A stretch of DNA of 41,675 nucleotides, taken from assembly GCF_002505485.1 (NCBI RefSeq), contig NZ_DAVG01000095.1:1-41675 (forward strand). Direction: 5' to 3'. Made by a program: the position numbers and the translations under genes. Shown here in pieces: positions 1 through 7,850 of this stretch. Under the pieces are notes generated by a model. That model saw only the letters and a list, made by a program, of their open reading frames with translations, was not told the DNA's origin and did no database searches. Within the stretch, counting starts at the first letter, position 1. Each line of letters begins with the position of its first letter. This stretch comes from Methanosarcina sp. UBA5 (GTDB lineage Archaea > Halobacteriota > Methanosarcinia > Methanosarcinales > Methanosarcinaceae).

Positions 1-90
1 AAAGTAAAGCACAACAAGGATAAACACCACAAATCTTTTTGGTTTAGCAATGAAAGATACTGGATCCCTGGCTACTGGTTCTGGAAGTAA
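1..90 (+). CDS. C-terminal end of an unknown protein (partial)
   Basis: Frame 1 is open from the window edge to a TAA at 88-90, giving the last 29 residues of a protein. The tail is rich in Lys, His, Trp and Tyr and ends YWIPGYWFWK. Such aromatic tails occur in secreted or surface proteins, but the fragment is too short to assign. A clear stem-loop follows at 136-171, which supports a real gene end. Confidence 0.5.
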   Translation, partial: KVKHNKDKHHKSFWFSNERYWIPGYWFWK

Positions 91-135
91 AAACGTATAA
101 CCGTAGCTGAAAGTTGAATATAAATAAAAAATCCT

Positions 136-186
136 AACTGGCTGATGTTTAAATGTTTACATTAGCCAGTTGTGCTGTTTTCTTTT
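136..186 (+). terminator. Stem-loop and T-rich tract after the partial gene
   Basis: AACTGGCT (136-143) pairs with AGCCAGTT (164-171) as a perfect 8-bp stem, followed by the T-rich tract 178-186. The position 46 bases after the stop codon fits a terminator for the gene ending at 90. Confidence 0.55.
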
Positions 187-247
187 TCTAATTCTAATCA
201 CTACTATTGGATTTCTTGTGATAGTGGTGTTTTAAATAAGTAATTCT

Positions 248-424
248 GGCTCTTCGCTGTTTCGAGTGGGTAACTACCACCTATCTCTTAAATGTTAAAG
301 TAACATATCTAAAATATATAAATATTCGTTATTGAAAACCAAATTCAAGCTTGATATTTCTCTTTTTGACTTGGCTACTTTCAAACTCAGCAATTATTTT
401 AACCCATACAAAAAGCGAAGAGCC
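248..424. mobile_element. 177-bp MITE with ISL3-like ends
   Basis: The element begins GGCTCTTCGCT (248-258) and ends with the exact inverse AGCGAAGAGCC (414-424). The inverted similarity continues imperfectly inward to about 273 and 399. The octamer GTAATTCT stands immediately outside both ends, at 240-247 and 425-432, as a perfect 8-bp target duplication. The interior is AT-rich and has no useful ORF, so the element is non-autonomous. Ends starting GG..TCTTC and 8-bp duplications are features of the ISL3 family, so a full ISL3-type transposase elsewhere in the genome would be the likely mobiliser (inference). Confidence 0.75.
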
Positions 425-432
425 GTAATTCT

Positions 433-734
433 CATCCATATCCAGCTGATATTCCAAAATGTCTCAGCATGGCTCCAAACAGATGAGCTTTAGCACCATA
501 TTCCATGACCAGATTCCAGAATCTCTGATGTCTTACAGGTGACTCTCATTTCCCCTATGTCCTCGGAATGATGAATCTATCCCGAACAAACTCATAAAAC
601 TTCTTAATTTAACTAATTTCATCATCAGTGCATTCTTTTAATTCAAGGCATTTGTCAACAATCAGTTTATGGTCGTAGTCTATGACTTCACTCTTTTTGA
701 GGTAATCTTGAAGATTATTGATTTCAGTGTTCAT
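433..734 (-). pseudogene. Decayed transglutaminase-like protein gene
   Basis: Reading leftward from an ATG at 734, a single frame gives 41 residues, then an in-frame TAA (609-611), and later TAG and TGA codons. Between and after the stops the same frame still encodes recognisable protein, for example IKKFYEFVRDR, then YGAKAHLFGAMLRHFGISAG. This matches the short transglutaminase-like peptidase family, where the equivalent stretch reads roughly CYAKSHLLAALLR.GIPAG. The catalytic Cys is replaced by Tyr. Three different stop codons rule out pyrrolysine readthrough as a rescue. The 3' end abuts the target duplication of the MITE at 248-424, so the insertion may have removed the rest of the gene. 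Confidence 0.6.
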
Positions 735-989
735 CTTCTTACTTAGCTATATAAATAACCACTTCAAAAATTTTTCTCTACAAACTTGAATCTTACAGGA
801 AACTACTCTTTTATTAGTACAAATATATAAGCACTCACAAATATCCTTCTAAAAGGATTTACCGAACAGAAGACAAACAGTATTGAAGGATACATTGTTT
901 GATAAGTACTCTTTCAGGATTCTCTTTTCAGGATGCATTAACCGAATCAAGCCAAAGGAGATCCCAAAATTGAGAGTGGGGGCAACGAT

Positions 990-1544
990 ATGGTAGAGGA
1001 AGAAACCTTAGTTGATAAAAAGGTAGAGGATGAAATCCAAATTATGCAAAGAAATGTCGAAAAAGATTTATTCTATGAACAATCCAAAATTCTGGATAGA
1101 TATTATTCGCTGATAACCCTGATAATTACAACATTTGGTTTCACTATTACGGCTCTCACTTTTTTTCTCAGCAGATTAACCCCTAATATCGGTGAAGCCC
1201 TTCGTTCTTATCATGTCTTTTTTTCTTTCTTGTGCTTATTTATGGCTTTTTTAATCTCACTTATTAATGTGCTGGCGATATTTCATCACAGAAAACTAGT
1301 AAGAAGAGGTGACATGGTAGTATATAGGGAATATAATGAATTGGTAAATAATAATTTGAGATTATATCTCGATATCTCAAGGCAAAAAAATTACTATATA
1401 ATTGCAGTTACTCTTATTGGACTTGCACTCACATCTCTCTTTAACCATTTTTCGCAGCATCGTGTTGTAGCCGTTGTGCTTACAACTGGATTTGTTTTGA
1501 TAGTATTGTTGCTAATACGCAATTCTCGCAGATATCTGTCCTAA
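990..1544 (+). CDS. Four-helix membrane protein of unknown function
   Basis: The product is 184 aa. A charged N-terminal stretch (1-36) precedes four hydrophobic segments at about 40-60, 75-98, 134-152 and 158-176. The loop at 100-132 is basic and polar, so both ends and this loop probably lie in the cytoplasm. I do not recognise the family. The start is ATG at 990 with the purine-rich GAGTGGGGG upstream. The gene stands alone; its flanks hold a short degenerate direct repeat (913-953 and 1588-1627), which hints at an inserted or rearranged cassette. Confidence 0.6.
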   Translation: MVEEETLVDKKVEDEIQIMQRNVEKDLFYEQSKILDRYYSLITLIITTFGFTITALTFFLSRLTPNIGEALRSYHVFFSFLCLFMAFLISLINVLAIFHHRKLVRRGDMVVYREYNELVNNNLRLYLDISRQKNYYIIAVTLIGLALTSLFNHFSQHRVVAVVLTTGFVLIVLLLIRNSRRYLS

Positions 1545-1918
1545 TTTACGGCAAAGATAGCTTGATGGAACATAAAAGAAGATGGTCTTCAGGATTCTCT
1601 TTCAGTATATCTTAGCCGAACTTAGCACGCTTTCAGACAAGAAATACAACAGTGTTAAGGATGTTGTCAAGGAACTCCATATTATTTACATGGGAATTCC
1701 TGCGTGAATTTACACCTAAAAAAGTAACTTATTTTCATTTTTTTCGTTTGAATACCACGCAGCAACGGGGTATTTATCTGAAACAAATTATTCAACAGAA
1801 GTGGACATATTCTTAAAAATTGTAAGGTTTTCGAGAACCTCAAGTCTTTCCTTTACTCTTCGATAAGAAAATCGGATTGGGAACAACAATTTTCATCGAA
1901 TCATGCGAAAATAAACTT
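1545..1918. other. Gene-poor stretch with one doubtful 41-codon ORF
   Basis: The only open frame of note is + strand 1582-1707, 41 codons from an ATG. It reads like a protein scrap (for example LSTLSDKKYNSVKDVVKEL) but has no recognised family and no ribosome binding site. Its start lies inside a repeat shared with 913-953. The rest is AT-rich with nothing I can name. Confidence 0.3.
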
Positions 1919-2290
1919 TTAAATTTCCCAGTAAGGATGAAGTTTATACTGTTCATACACTCTAGTTAAATCATTACGAGTTAAAGTCCACACATCATCA
2001 TCCAAGCCTTCTGACTCTTCAAATACTCCTTTATCAATTCTAAGGAGATAATCGTCTCGATTTGCTTCAAGAGCTTCCCAAGGAACGGCAAATAATTTAC
2101 AGGACATACCAAGAAAACAATCACAAGCAAGTACTACGTATGCTATTCTTCCCCGTTCAGAGTCAATCATGACTTCTTCAATCTTTCCGAGTTCTTCATC
2201 TTTAACAGTTAAGACTCTAGATCCTTTTATTTCAGTTGCCGGCACAAAAGTCATTTTCTTCATGACTTGCGTTTCTTCAACTATTCCCAT
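1919..2290 (-). CDS. PRC-barrel domain protein
   Basis: The protein is about 123 aa. After a short N-terminal tail, the core reads VPATEIKGSRVLTVKDEELG, then KIEEVMIDSERGRIAYVVLA, and later FAVPWEAL. This is the PRC-barrel pattern, a small beta-barrel found in RNA-processing and photosynthetic proteins and in many stand-alone archaeal proteins. Two Cys pairs (around CDCFLGMSC) are unusual for the fold. ATG at 2290 is taken as the start. A GAGGTG motif lies too close to it, so TTG at 2299 or ATG at 2263 (MKKMTF) remain possible. A second PRC-barrel gene lies at 10489-10743. The cellular role is unknown. Confidence 0.75.
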   Translation of the reverse strand: MGIVEETQVMKKMTFVPATEIKGSRVLTVKDEELGKIEEVMIDSERGRIAYVVLACDCFLGMSCKLFAVPWEALEANRDDYLLRIDKGVFEESEGLDDDVWTLTRNDLTRVYEQYKLHPYWEI

Positions 2291-2328
2291 ACACCTCAAC
2301 TCCCAATGTGTTATTCACTAATTGTCTT

Positions 2329-2544
2329 TTATTCCTCTCTTTCAAAAGTACAGAGAAGCGTTACATTCTTTCCGCCTGCCCTTCTCCATTCCAGACTTAA
2401 ACATATAGGTTTCCTTTCCTGATTACCCCCATGAACTATTCTATCAATAAATAATTCATTATAATATACACTCCTTACGTACTTGAGGTTATGTCCACCA
2501 GTAATTAAAATGGTGAGCAAGAGAATGCCTATGAATTTTCCCAA
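2329..2544 (-). CDS. Doubtful small protein with an N-terminal hydrophobic segment
   Basis: The ORF has 71 codons from a TTG start. Residues 1-20 are hydrophobic, like a signal peptide or membrane anchor, and the rest is polar with several Arg and Cys. There is no ribosome binding site, and I recognise no family. It may be real or chance, since it sits between two poorly conserved regions. Confidence 0.25.
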   Translation of the reverse strand: MGKFIGILLLTILITGGHNLKYVRSVYYNELFIDRIVHGGNQERKPICLSLEWRRAGGKNVTLLCTFEREE

Positions 2545-2718
2545 AATGGAGGTATTTTTGCAAATTCATTGCTAAAGTACAGCCTGAAGAAATAGTGATA
2601 ATTTTTACCAGTATTTGATTAATAATGAATCATTTTTGAAAAGAAAAAAGAGAAGTGCTTAAAGCTCGGAGTGAGCTTAAGAGCATGTCTTCCCTACGCT
2701 GTGCCGGATAGTAACGGA

Positions 2719-2892
2719 AATAAAAAAGAAATTAAAGGAAGGAACCAGAATTGTTACATACCGGCTTGAGCTGGAGATCATCGGGTATTTTATCAAATTG
2801 ATGAAGCCGAAAATGAAGTGTACGTTTTTGATATTCTGACCGCTGAACAAGCGCATAAGAACTATTCCTATTTATACACAAAGTGTAAATAA
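2719..2892 (+). pseudogene. Broken RelE/ParE-family toxin gene
   Basis: From about 2719 one frame reads KKKLKEGTRIVTYRL. A single-base loss near 2770 then shifts to a second frame reading AGDHRVFYQIDEAENEVYVF and ending in TAA at 2890-2892. Together they resemble the C-terminal half of a RelE/ParE toxin, whose core is typically YRLR.GDYRV.Y.ID. The N-terminal part is absent, and no antitoxin gene is visible next to it. This appears to be a dead toxin-antitoxin remnant. Confidence 0.55.
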
Positions 2893-2974
2893 ATATAGTG
2901 GCCAAATAAGAAATGTAGTATGACTTGTGTTTAAATGAAAAAATTCTTTAATATTGTTCAATATTTTCTACATC

Positions 2975-3613
2975 ATGACTAAATTTGTAGCTCCAACTTT
3001 CCATTTGCCTGCTTTTACTTGTCCTCATTGTGGTGTTCTTGCCCAACAATGGTGGCGGAATGTTTATAGTGAAGTTCCGGATGGTGAGACTTATCTTGTT
3101 GATTTCTTGAAATTCAGTACTTGTTTGAATGATGATTGTAATGAAGTTTGTATTTGGTTAAATGGAGAACTTATATACCCTTTAGGCTCTTTAGCCCCCC
3201 TTCCTTATGATGAGATGCCTGATGATGTGAAGAGTGATTTTTTGGAAGCTAGGCTTGTCGTTGGACTTTCCCCAAGATCTGCTGCTGCTTTGCTAAGACT
3301 TGCATTACAAAAACTGATGAAACACTTAGGTGAGCCTGGAAAGAATATTAATGATGATATTAAGAGTTTAGTAAAAAAAGGTTTACCTTTGGGGATTCAA
3401 AAGGCGTTTGATTCTTTACGTGTGTATGGAAATGAAGCTGTTCACCCTGAAGAAATTGACTTAACAAATGATAGTAAAACAGTTTTAAAATTATTTGGCT
3501 TGATGAATTTAATTGTGTATCATATGATTATTGCACCGAAGGAGCTTGATGAATTATTTGAAGGTATCCCTCAGAAAAAGAAAGATGGAATCGTAGCTAG
3601 AGACTGTAAATGA
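2975..3613 (+). CDS. DUF4145 protein with zinc ribbon and HEPN-like motif
   Basis: The product is 212 aa from ATG 2975; a TTG at 2954 is less likely. The N-terminus carries two Cys pairs, CPHC at 16-19 and C-x4-C at about 50-55, as in a zinc ribbon. The C-terminal half has the DUF4145 pattern: SPRSAAALLRLALQKLM, then LRVYGNEAVHP. DUF4145 belongs to the HEPN superfamily; several HEPN proteins are RNases of anti-phage systems. It lies 49 bases before the 301-aa gene on the same strand, so the two are probably co-transcribed. The base composition is more AT-rich than the housekeeping genes, which suggests transfer. Function is inferred only at family level. Confidence 0.7.
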   Translation: MTKFVAPTFHLPAFTCPHCGVLAQQWWRNVYSEVPDGETYLVDFLKFSTCLNDDCNEVCIWLNGELIYPLGSLAPLPYDEMPDDVKSDFLEARLVVGLSPRSAAALLRLALQKLMKHLGEPGKNINDDIKSLVKKGLPLGIQKAFDSLRVYGNEAVHPEEIDLTNDSKTVLKLFGLMNLIVYHMIIAPKELDELFEGIPQKKKDGIVARDCK

Positions 3614-3662
3614 TCTTATTTAGCGGAAAAGCAATTGAAATATCAGGATAAAAGGATAATCT

Positions 3663-4568
3663 ATGACTAAAGTTTTAGGCGTTATGTCCATTAAAGGAAT
3701 ATTAGAAGTTAGGCCATTAGATGATATTGAATATCAGAAATTTGTAATTGCAAGAACTAAATTATTTGAATTTTCCAAAAAACAAGAGCTATTTAGGCTT
3801 GTTGATGCTAATTATATGGAGTACAAGAATGTTCTAAATCAGTATTTCAAGATACATTGTGAAAACTCAGATATACATGGGACATATGTGGAAAAAATGG
3901 TGTTTAATATAAATAGACTTGTACTTAATTTTCTTTCGGCTGTTCGTACATTCTTAGATCATGCCGAAACAAATCTAAAAAGAAAGTATGGAGAAAACTC
4001 AAATAATTTTCAAATTTTTGATAAAGCTTGCTCTTCGTGTTTTGACCACTATTTTTCCTATAGGTTTCTGTATAAACTCCGGAATTATTCTCAACATGTT
4101 GGAATGCCAATTATTGGACTAGAAACGTCTTCTGAAATGGTGAGTATTAATCCATTAGAAGCTGATCATATGTTGAGAACGATTACTTTGAAGAATGATT
4201 TATTGAAATATGATAAATGGGGTAAGGTTAAGGATGAAATATTTTTCCTCCCTGATAGAATTGATATCAATCCATACATTGATGAAATGATGCATTGCAT
4301 TGATACAATTAATACCACTCTTTATGGGAAGGAAGAATTTATTGAATTACTTCAATATACAGCGTTTTTAGACAAATTAATAAAAGAAGCAAAAAGTAAA
4401 GACGGTATACCATGTATATTCTTAAAAATAGAAAATATTACTGATACAGAAAAATCGAGCCTTCTTTTTTCAGAGAGATTAAGACTCACTGTTGACCAAT
4501 TTCCGTTTAATGCTATGGAATTAATTGATTTGTTAAATCTCCGCTCTCAAGGAAATTCTCTGAATTGA
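3663..4568 (+). CDS. Unknown 301-aa protein with a possible HEPN motif
   Basis: I do not recognise the family. The protein is mostly helical in appearance and soluble. A central segment (about residues 75-160) runs NRLVLNFLSAVRTFLDHAE and later RFLYKLRNYSQHVG. RNYSQH fits the R-x4-H signature of HEPN RNases. The start is ATG 3663 with AGGA upstream. It follows the DUF4145 gene by 49 bases on the same strand and shares its AT-rich codon use. A paired HEPN operon of this kind could be a defence or toxin unit, but that is inference from one short motif. Confidence 0.6.
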   Translation: MTKVLGVMSIKGILEVRPLDDIEYQKFVIARTKLFEFSKKQELFRLVDANYMEYKNVLNQYFKIHCENSDIHGTYVEKMVFNINRLVLNFLSAVRTFLDHAETNLKRKYGENSNNFQIFDKACSSCFDHYFSYRFLYKLRNYSQHVGMPIIGLETSSEMVSINPLEADHMLRTITLKNDLLKYDKWGKVKDEIFFLPDRIDINPYIDEMMHCIDTINTTLYGKEEFIELLQYTAFLDKLIKEAKSKDGIPCIFLKIENITDTEKSSLLFSERLRLTVDQFPFNAMELIDLLNLRSQGNSLN

Positions 4569-4633
4569 AGAACTTCAATTAATTCCACACAGCTTTATCC
4601 TACACAATATTATTAGAAATTTTGAAATTATCT

Positions 4634-4984
4634 TTATTCTTCAGCCCTACGAATCCGTTTTCCACCAAACGCATGAATAGTTCTCGTCCCAGCAATACAC
4701 TTTCCCCACTGTTCGGTTCCCCTTGGAATGAATAATTCATCCCCTAGATTAAGAACAAACTCCTCGTCATTTAATATTGCTGTATACTGGCCACTAACAC
4801 AAACCATGTACTCATCAAATTCGTGAATATGTTTCTTAGAAACCCTGCCCGAATAACAGGTCCAGAAAGCCATCTGGCTGCCGCCTGCCCCTTCGTAAAA
4901 ATAACCGTCAATATCCTCAGTATTTTGCTCTTTACTGTTGATATGATTCCTTTTGTTTTTCATAAACTCCGGGAAATCTTTCAT
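4634..4984 (-). CDS. Small cupin-domain protein
   Basis: The protein has 116 aa and forms one cupin beta-barrel. Motif 1 is visible as KKHIHEFDEYMVCVSG (two His and a Glu as metal ligands), and motif 2 around LGDELFIPRGTEQWGK. The start ATG at 4984 follows a strong GGAGGT eight bases upstream. Small cupins bind a metal and often act as sensors, isomerases or dioxygenases; the substrate here is unknown. A 64-bp near-copy of its core lies at 5522-5585, beside the methyltransferase gene, so cupin and methyltransferase may once have been a duplicated unit. Confidence 0.8.
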   Translation of the reverse strand: MKDFPEFMKNKRNHINSKEQNTEDIDGYFYEGAGGSQMAFWTCYSGRVSKKHIHEFDEYMVCVSGQYTAILNDEEFVLNLGDELFIPRGTEQWGKCIAGTRTIHAFGGKRIRRAEE

Positions 4985-5260
4985 GCCTGAAACCTCCTAG
5001 CATTTAAGTAATCTATATAATATCAAATCAATGCATGAATTGTAACGCCAAATCAAAAAAACAACTCATAGAAAACTTGTATTCCTTGTTCGCAAGTTGA
5101 GACAACGTAAAGCAGTAATTGCAAAAATATCATAGTATTTATGCTATTGATTTTCTATTTAACATAAACACGGGTTTGTATTAACAAAAACAGTTCAGTA
5201 TCAGTAAGCATTTCAGTATATTTATTACTTTAGCAGACATCAAACTATTGAGGTGAAAAA
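4985..5260. promoter_or_regulatory. Divergent promoter region for the cupin and the 46-aa gene
   Basis: This AT-rich spacer holds the upstream region of the cupin gene (leftward) and, at about 5216-5228 (GTATATTTATTAC), a TATA-like box for the small gene starting at 5261. No other coding potential was seen. Confidence 0.4.
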
Positions 5261-5401
5261 ATGCCAGCGAGAAAAGTAAAGAATGATAATAAAGAAAGAG
5301 AATTAATGGAAAAACTAGAATCAATAGAAGAAAAAAGAAAAGATACAGCAGAACAAATAAACATAGAAGAGGAACCCGATGAAAGTAAAAGGCCTAAATA
5401 A
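5261..5401 (+). CDS. 46-aa highly charged small protein
   Basis: ATG at 5261 follows GAGGTG by a normal distance, with a TATA-like box about 40 bases upstream. The product has 46 residues, starts MPARKVKNDNKERELMEKLE and is almost entirely Lys, Glu, Asp, Arg and Asn. It would form a single charged helix or a disordered chain. I know no family. The promoter and ribosome site argue for a real gene despite its length. Confidence 0.55.
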   Translation: MPARKVKNDNKERELMEKLESIEEKRKDTAEQINIEEEPDESKRPK

Positions 5402-5521
5402 ACAGTATGTTACAAACAAAAAAAAGACTTGATTTAATATTTTTCATGAGTTAAATTCATCTATATTTATATCTCTTTTTAAATAGAATCAAAAAAGAAA
5501 GAAGAAGAAACCTTTTTTATT

Positions 5522-5585
5522 ATTGCCGTATACTGGTCACTAACACAAACCATGTACTCATCAAAATCATGAATATGTTTTTTAG
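5522..5585 (-). pseudogene. 64-bp remnant of a cupin gene
   Basis: Positions 5522-5585 match 4776-4839 of the intact cupin gene in the same orientation, with about 59 of 64 bases identical. It encodes the metal-binding core (HIHDFDEYMVCVS) but has no start and runs into unrelated sequence. It ends two bases from the 3' end of the methyltransferase gene. It marks an old duplication, or a recombination that replaced the rest of a second cupin gene. Confidence 0.7.
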
Positions 5586-5586
5586 T

Positions 5587-6297
5587 TTACAATTTAGTAG
5601 CCATGAGTGAAACCAGATTAAAGTAATTTCCACCCTCAGCCTTCATCATTCCAATATCTCTGCGAGCATATTCATTGTCGCACAAAAGCCAGTCCTGCCA
5701 GGCTTCTTCTAAACACTTTAACTCCTTGCACTCCTGAATCCTTACCGAATCACAAGCTTTCCATAAATTATGCCACCAATCACATGAGTGTAGAGTTAAA
5801 CTCATATCATCAAACCAGTATGGCTGTAACTCCGCCGGGACTCCATTTGTAAATTCCTGCTTCAAGCCCGGAACTGCAACTGCTATTTGTCCTCCTTTCT
5901 TTACAAGTGGAGCAAAATACTTTGTCAAATAATCTTCTTCAATCCCAAAATAGTGATAAGCATCTACACATACCGCAACGTCAAAAAACTCATGAGCAAA
6001 CGGTAAATCATGAGCCTCGGCATGGATTGGAATTATTTTATCTTCCAGTCCCATTGACTTGATTCTTTCATAATTCTCGGTTGCACTGATCCAGAGGTCA
6101 GTTGCAAAAACTGTAACGCCATACTCTTCTGCCAGGAAGATTGAAGTTAACCCTCGCCCGCAGCCAAGATCAAGTACTCGCATGCCTTTTTCAAGTTTTA
6201 AAGACTCCGACAATTCCTCAACGATTTTCATTGAGTTTGGACCCATCATGTTTTCTTTAAGAAAATCAGTATCATATTTGCGGCTCTTTTTAAGCAT
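5587..6297 (-). CDS. Class I SAM-dependent methyltransferase
   Basis: The protein is 236 aa. Motif I, VLDLGCGRGLTSIFLAEEYG, lies at about residues 41-60, followed by an acidic loop (FATDLW) and motif IV VAVCVDAYHYFG. These are the SAM-binding signatures of the Rossmann-fold methyltransferases. The substrate cannot be told; the family includes small-molecule and ubiquinone/menaquinone-type enzymes. The start at 6297 follows AAGGTG. It lies about 284 bases after the nitrogenase-like pair on the same strand, so it could share their job, but the gap argues for its own promoter. Confidence 0.75.
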   Translation of the reverse strand: MLKKSRKYDTDFLKENMMGPNSMKIVEELSESLKLEKGMRVLDLGCGRGLTSIFLAEEYGVTVFATDLWISATENYERIKSMGLEDKIIPIHAEAHDLPFAHEFFDVAVCVDAYHYFGIEEDYLTKYFAPLVKKGGQIAVAVPGLKQEFTNGVPAELQPYWFDDMSLTLHSCDWWHNLWKACDSVRIQECKELKCLEEAWQDWLLCDNEYARRDIGMMKAEGGNYFNLVSLMATKL

Positions 6298-6581
6298 TAC
6301 TTGAACACCTTTCGCTTATTTATTCCACTTATTCTATATAGTTTGATCTTTATAATCCTGCTATAAACGACATGGTATACTCTAGAACCGCCGCAAAATA
6401 TCACAACCAGTAATCTTACTAACCACTGACAGATCTTAATAGTGTCGCATAAATAGCAAAATGTCATACAATATCAATCGTAACTATTCAGGATCGTTAA
6501 ATCTTTGAAGATTGACAAGACATTAGCCTGTGGTAAAAAAGAAAATAGAATGATTAAATTTGGATAAATAATTTATTTTTT

Positions 6582-7850
6582 TTAAAGTGGAGCTACAAAC
6601 GCACTTAAGGCATCTTCTAGAAGGCTTACTGCGCCCCTATATCCAGCATAACCCCTATCAATTACAATTCTATCTGTAAAAGGGAAAGACACGCTTAGTT
6701 TTGTCGCTCCGAGCTTTGCTGCAAGATCTTTATCAAGAGAACTGCCAAATATGAAATTTGGAGCTTCTTTTTTTACAGAGTCCCAGATTTTTCCGGAATC
6801 TGACTCAAATACAACCTCTGGGGAAAGATTGTTCTTAAAACTAAGTTCTTTTTTAATTGAATCTTTGTAATCTTCCGGAACATCATCTGTTATCAGAGCA
6901 AGTGAAGGAATCCATCCAAACTCATTTACAAGGAATTTATTGAGGGCTATTGCATAGTTTGAATCCGTAATGGTTACAAATCGGAGCTGCACATCAAAAT
7001 CCGTAACAAAATCCGCGACTTTTTCAATAGATTTATAGGTTTTCTTTTCTTCCTTTGCAGTAATATCACTCACATCTATCCCAAGTATAGCACCAACCTT
7101 TTCCAGGAACGAATTTGTTTCAGTAACTCCTATTGGGAGCGGATTAACAATATAAGGTGTTCCGAATCGTTTTTTTAATATTTCAGCTGCTTTAACACCG
7201 ACCCAGGGTGATAATACAATATTCAAAGCAGCAGAAGATAAGTCCTCGATTTTCTTTTCGTTAAAGAGCGTGTTAACTTCTAAACCGATACTGTTTAGTA
7301 TCCGTTCAATCTCTGCAAGGCTTCCTTCCCAGAACACATCCTGAGAAGGTACTATCCCAAGTATATTGACAAGCCTTTCCTCTTTGAGTCTTTCTTCAAC
7401 TACCTGATCAATGAACGCGTCCAGAAGGATCTCATAACCTATATAGCTTGAGCCTTTAAAACCCGCAGTTTCAGCGTAGATAACTGGTTTATCTTTAAAG
7501 TTACGTAATACTCCTTTCACATCATCTCCAATAAGTTCTGCTGTACAGCCAGCAAGTACTACATACCTATCTCCCTCAATAAGCTCAATTGTACTTTCTA
7601 TCTGCTCTTTCAGCCGCTTTTCTCCTCCAAACACAACTTCTTTTTCATAGGTGTTTGTACTTGGGACACTTACTCCTCCAATCCATCCAGATCCCCTAAA
7701 ACCTCCAGTAAAACTCTGTCCGTAGAATAACTGAACACCGCATCCAGGTCCAGAGTGAATAATTGGGACACTGCCTTCTATAGCCATGATAGTGCTTAAA
7801 GCACCTCCAAGGGCACATGAATATCTTGGCGTCTCAATAATTTTGCTCAT
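6582..7850 (-). CDS. Nitrogenase component 1-like protein, NifK/NifN-type subunit
   Basis: The protein has 422 aa and is the second gene of a pair. Its start overlaps the stop of the upstream gene by four bases (ATGA) and follows GGGGAGGA. Three Cys sit where NifK-type proteins bind the P-cluster: C12 (RYSCALGG), C37 (HSGPGCGVQ) and C102 (LAGCTAELIGDD). VFGGEKRLKEQI and NPLPIGVTETNSFL are also family-like. It is about 100 residues shorter than NifK and lacks its long N-terminal extension, closer to NifN or Nfl-type proteins. It probably forms a heterotetramer with the 488-aa partner. The reaction is unknown. Confidence 0.8.
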   Translation of the reverse strand: MSKIIETPRYSCALGGALSTIMAIEGSVPIIHSGPGCGVQLFYGQSFTGGFRGSGWIGGVSVPSTNTYEKEVVFGGEKRLKEQIESTIELIEGDRYVVLAGCTAELIGDDVKGVLRNFKDKPVIYAETAGFKGSSYIGYEILLDAFIDQVVEERLKEERLVNILGIVPSQDVFWEGSLAEIERILNSIGLEVNTLFNEKKIEDLSSAALNIVLSPWVGVKAAEILKKRFGTPYIVNPLPIGVTETNSFLEKVGAILGIDVSDITAKEEKKTYKSIEKVADFVTDFDVQLRFVTITDSNYAIALNKFLVNEFGWIPSLALITDDVPEDYKDSIKKELSFKNNLSPEVVFESDSGKIWDSVKKEAPNFIFGSSLDKDLAAKLGATKLSVSFPFTDRIVIDRGYAGYRGAVSLLEDALSAFVAPL

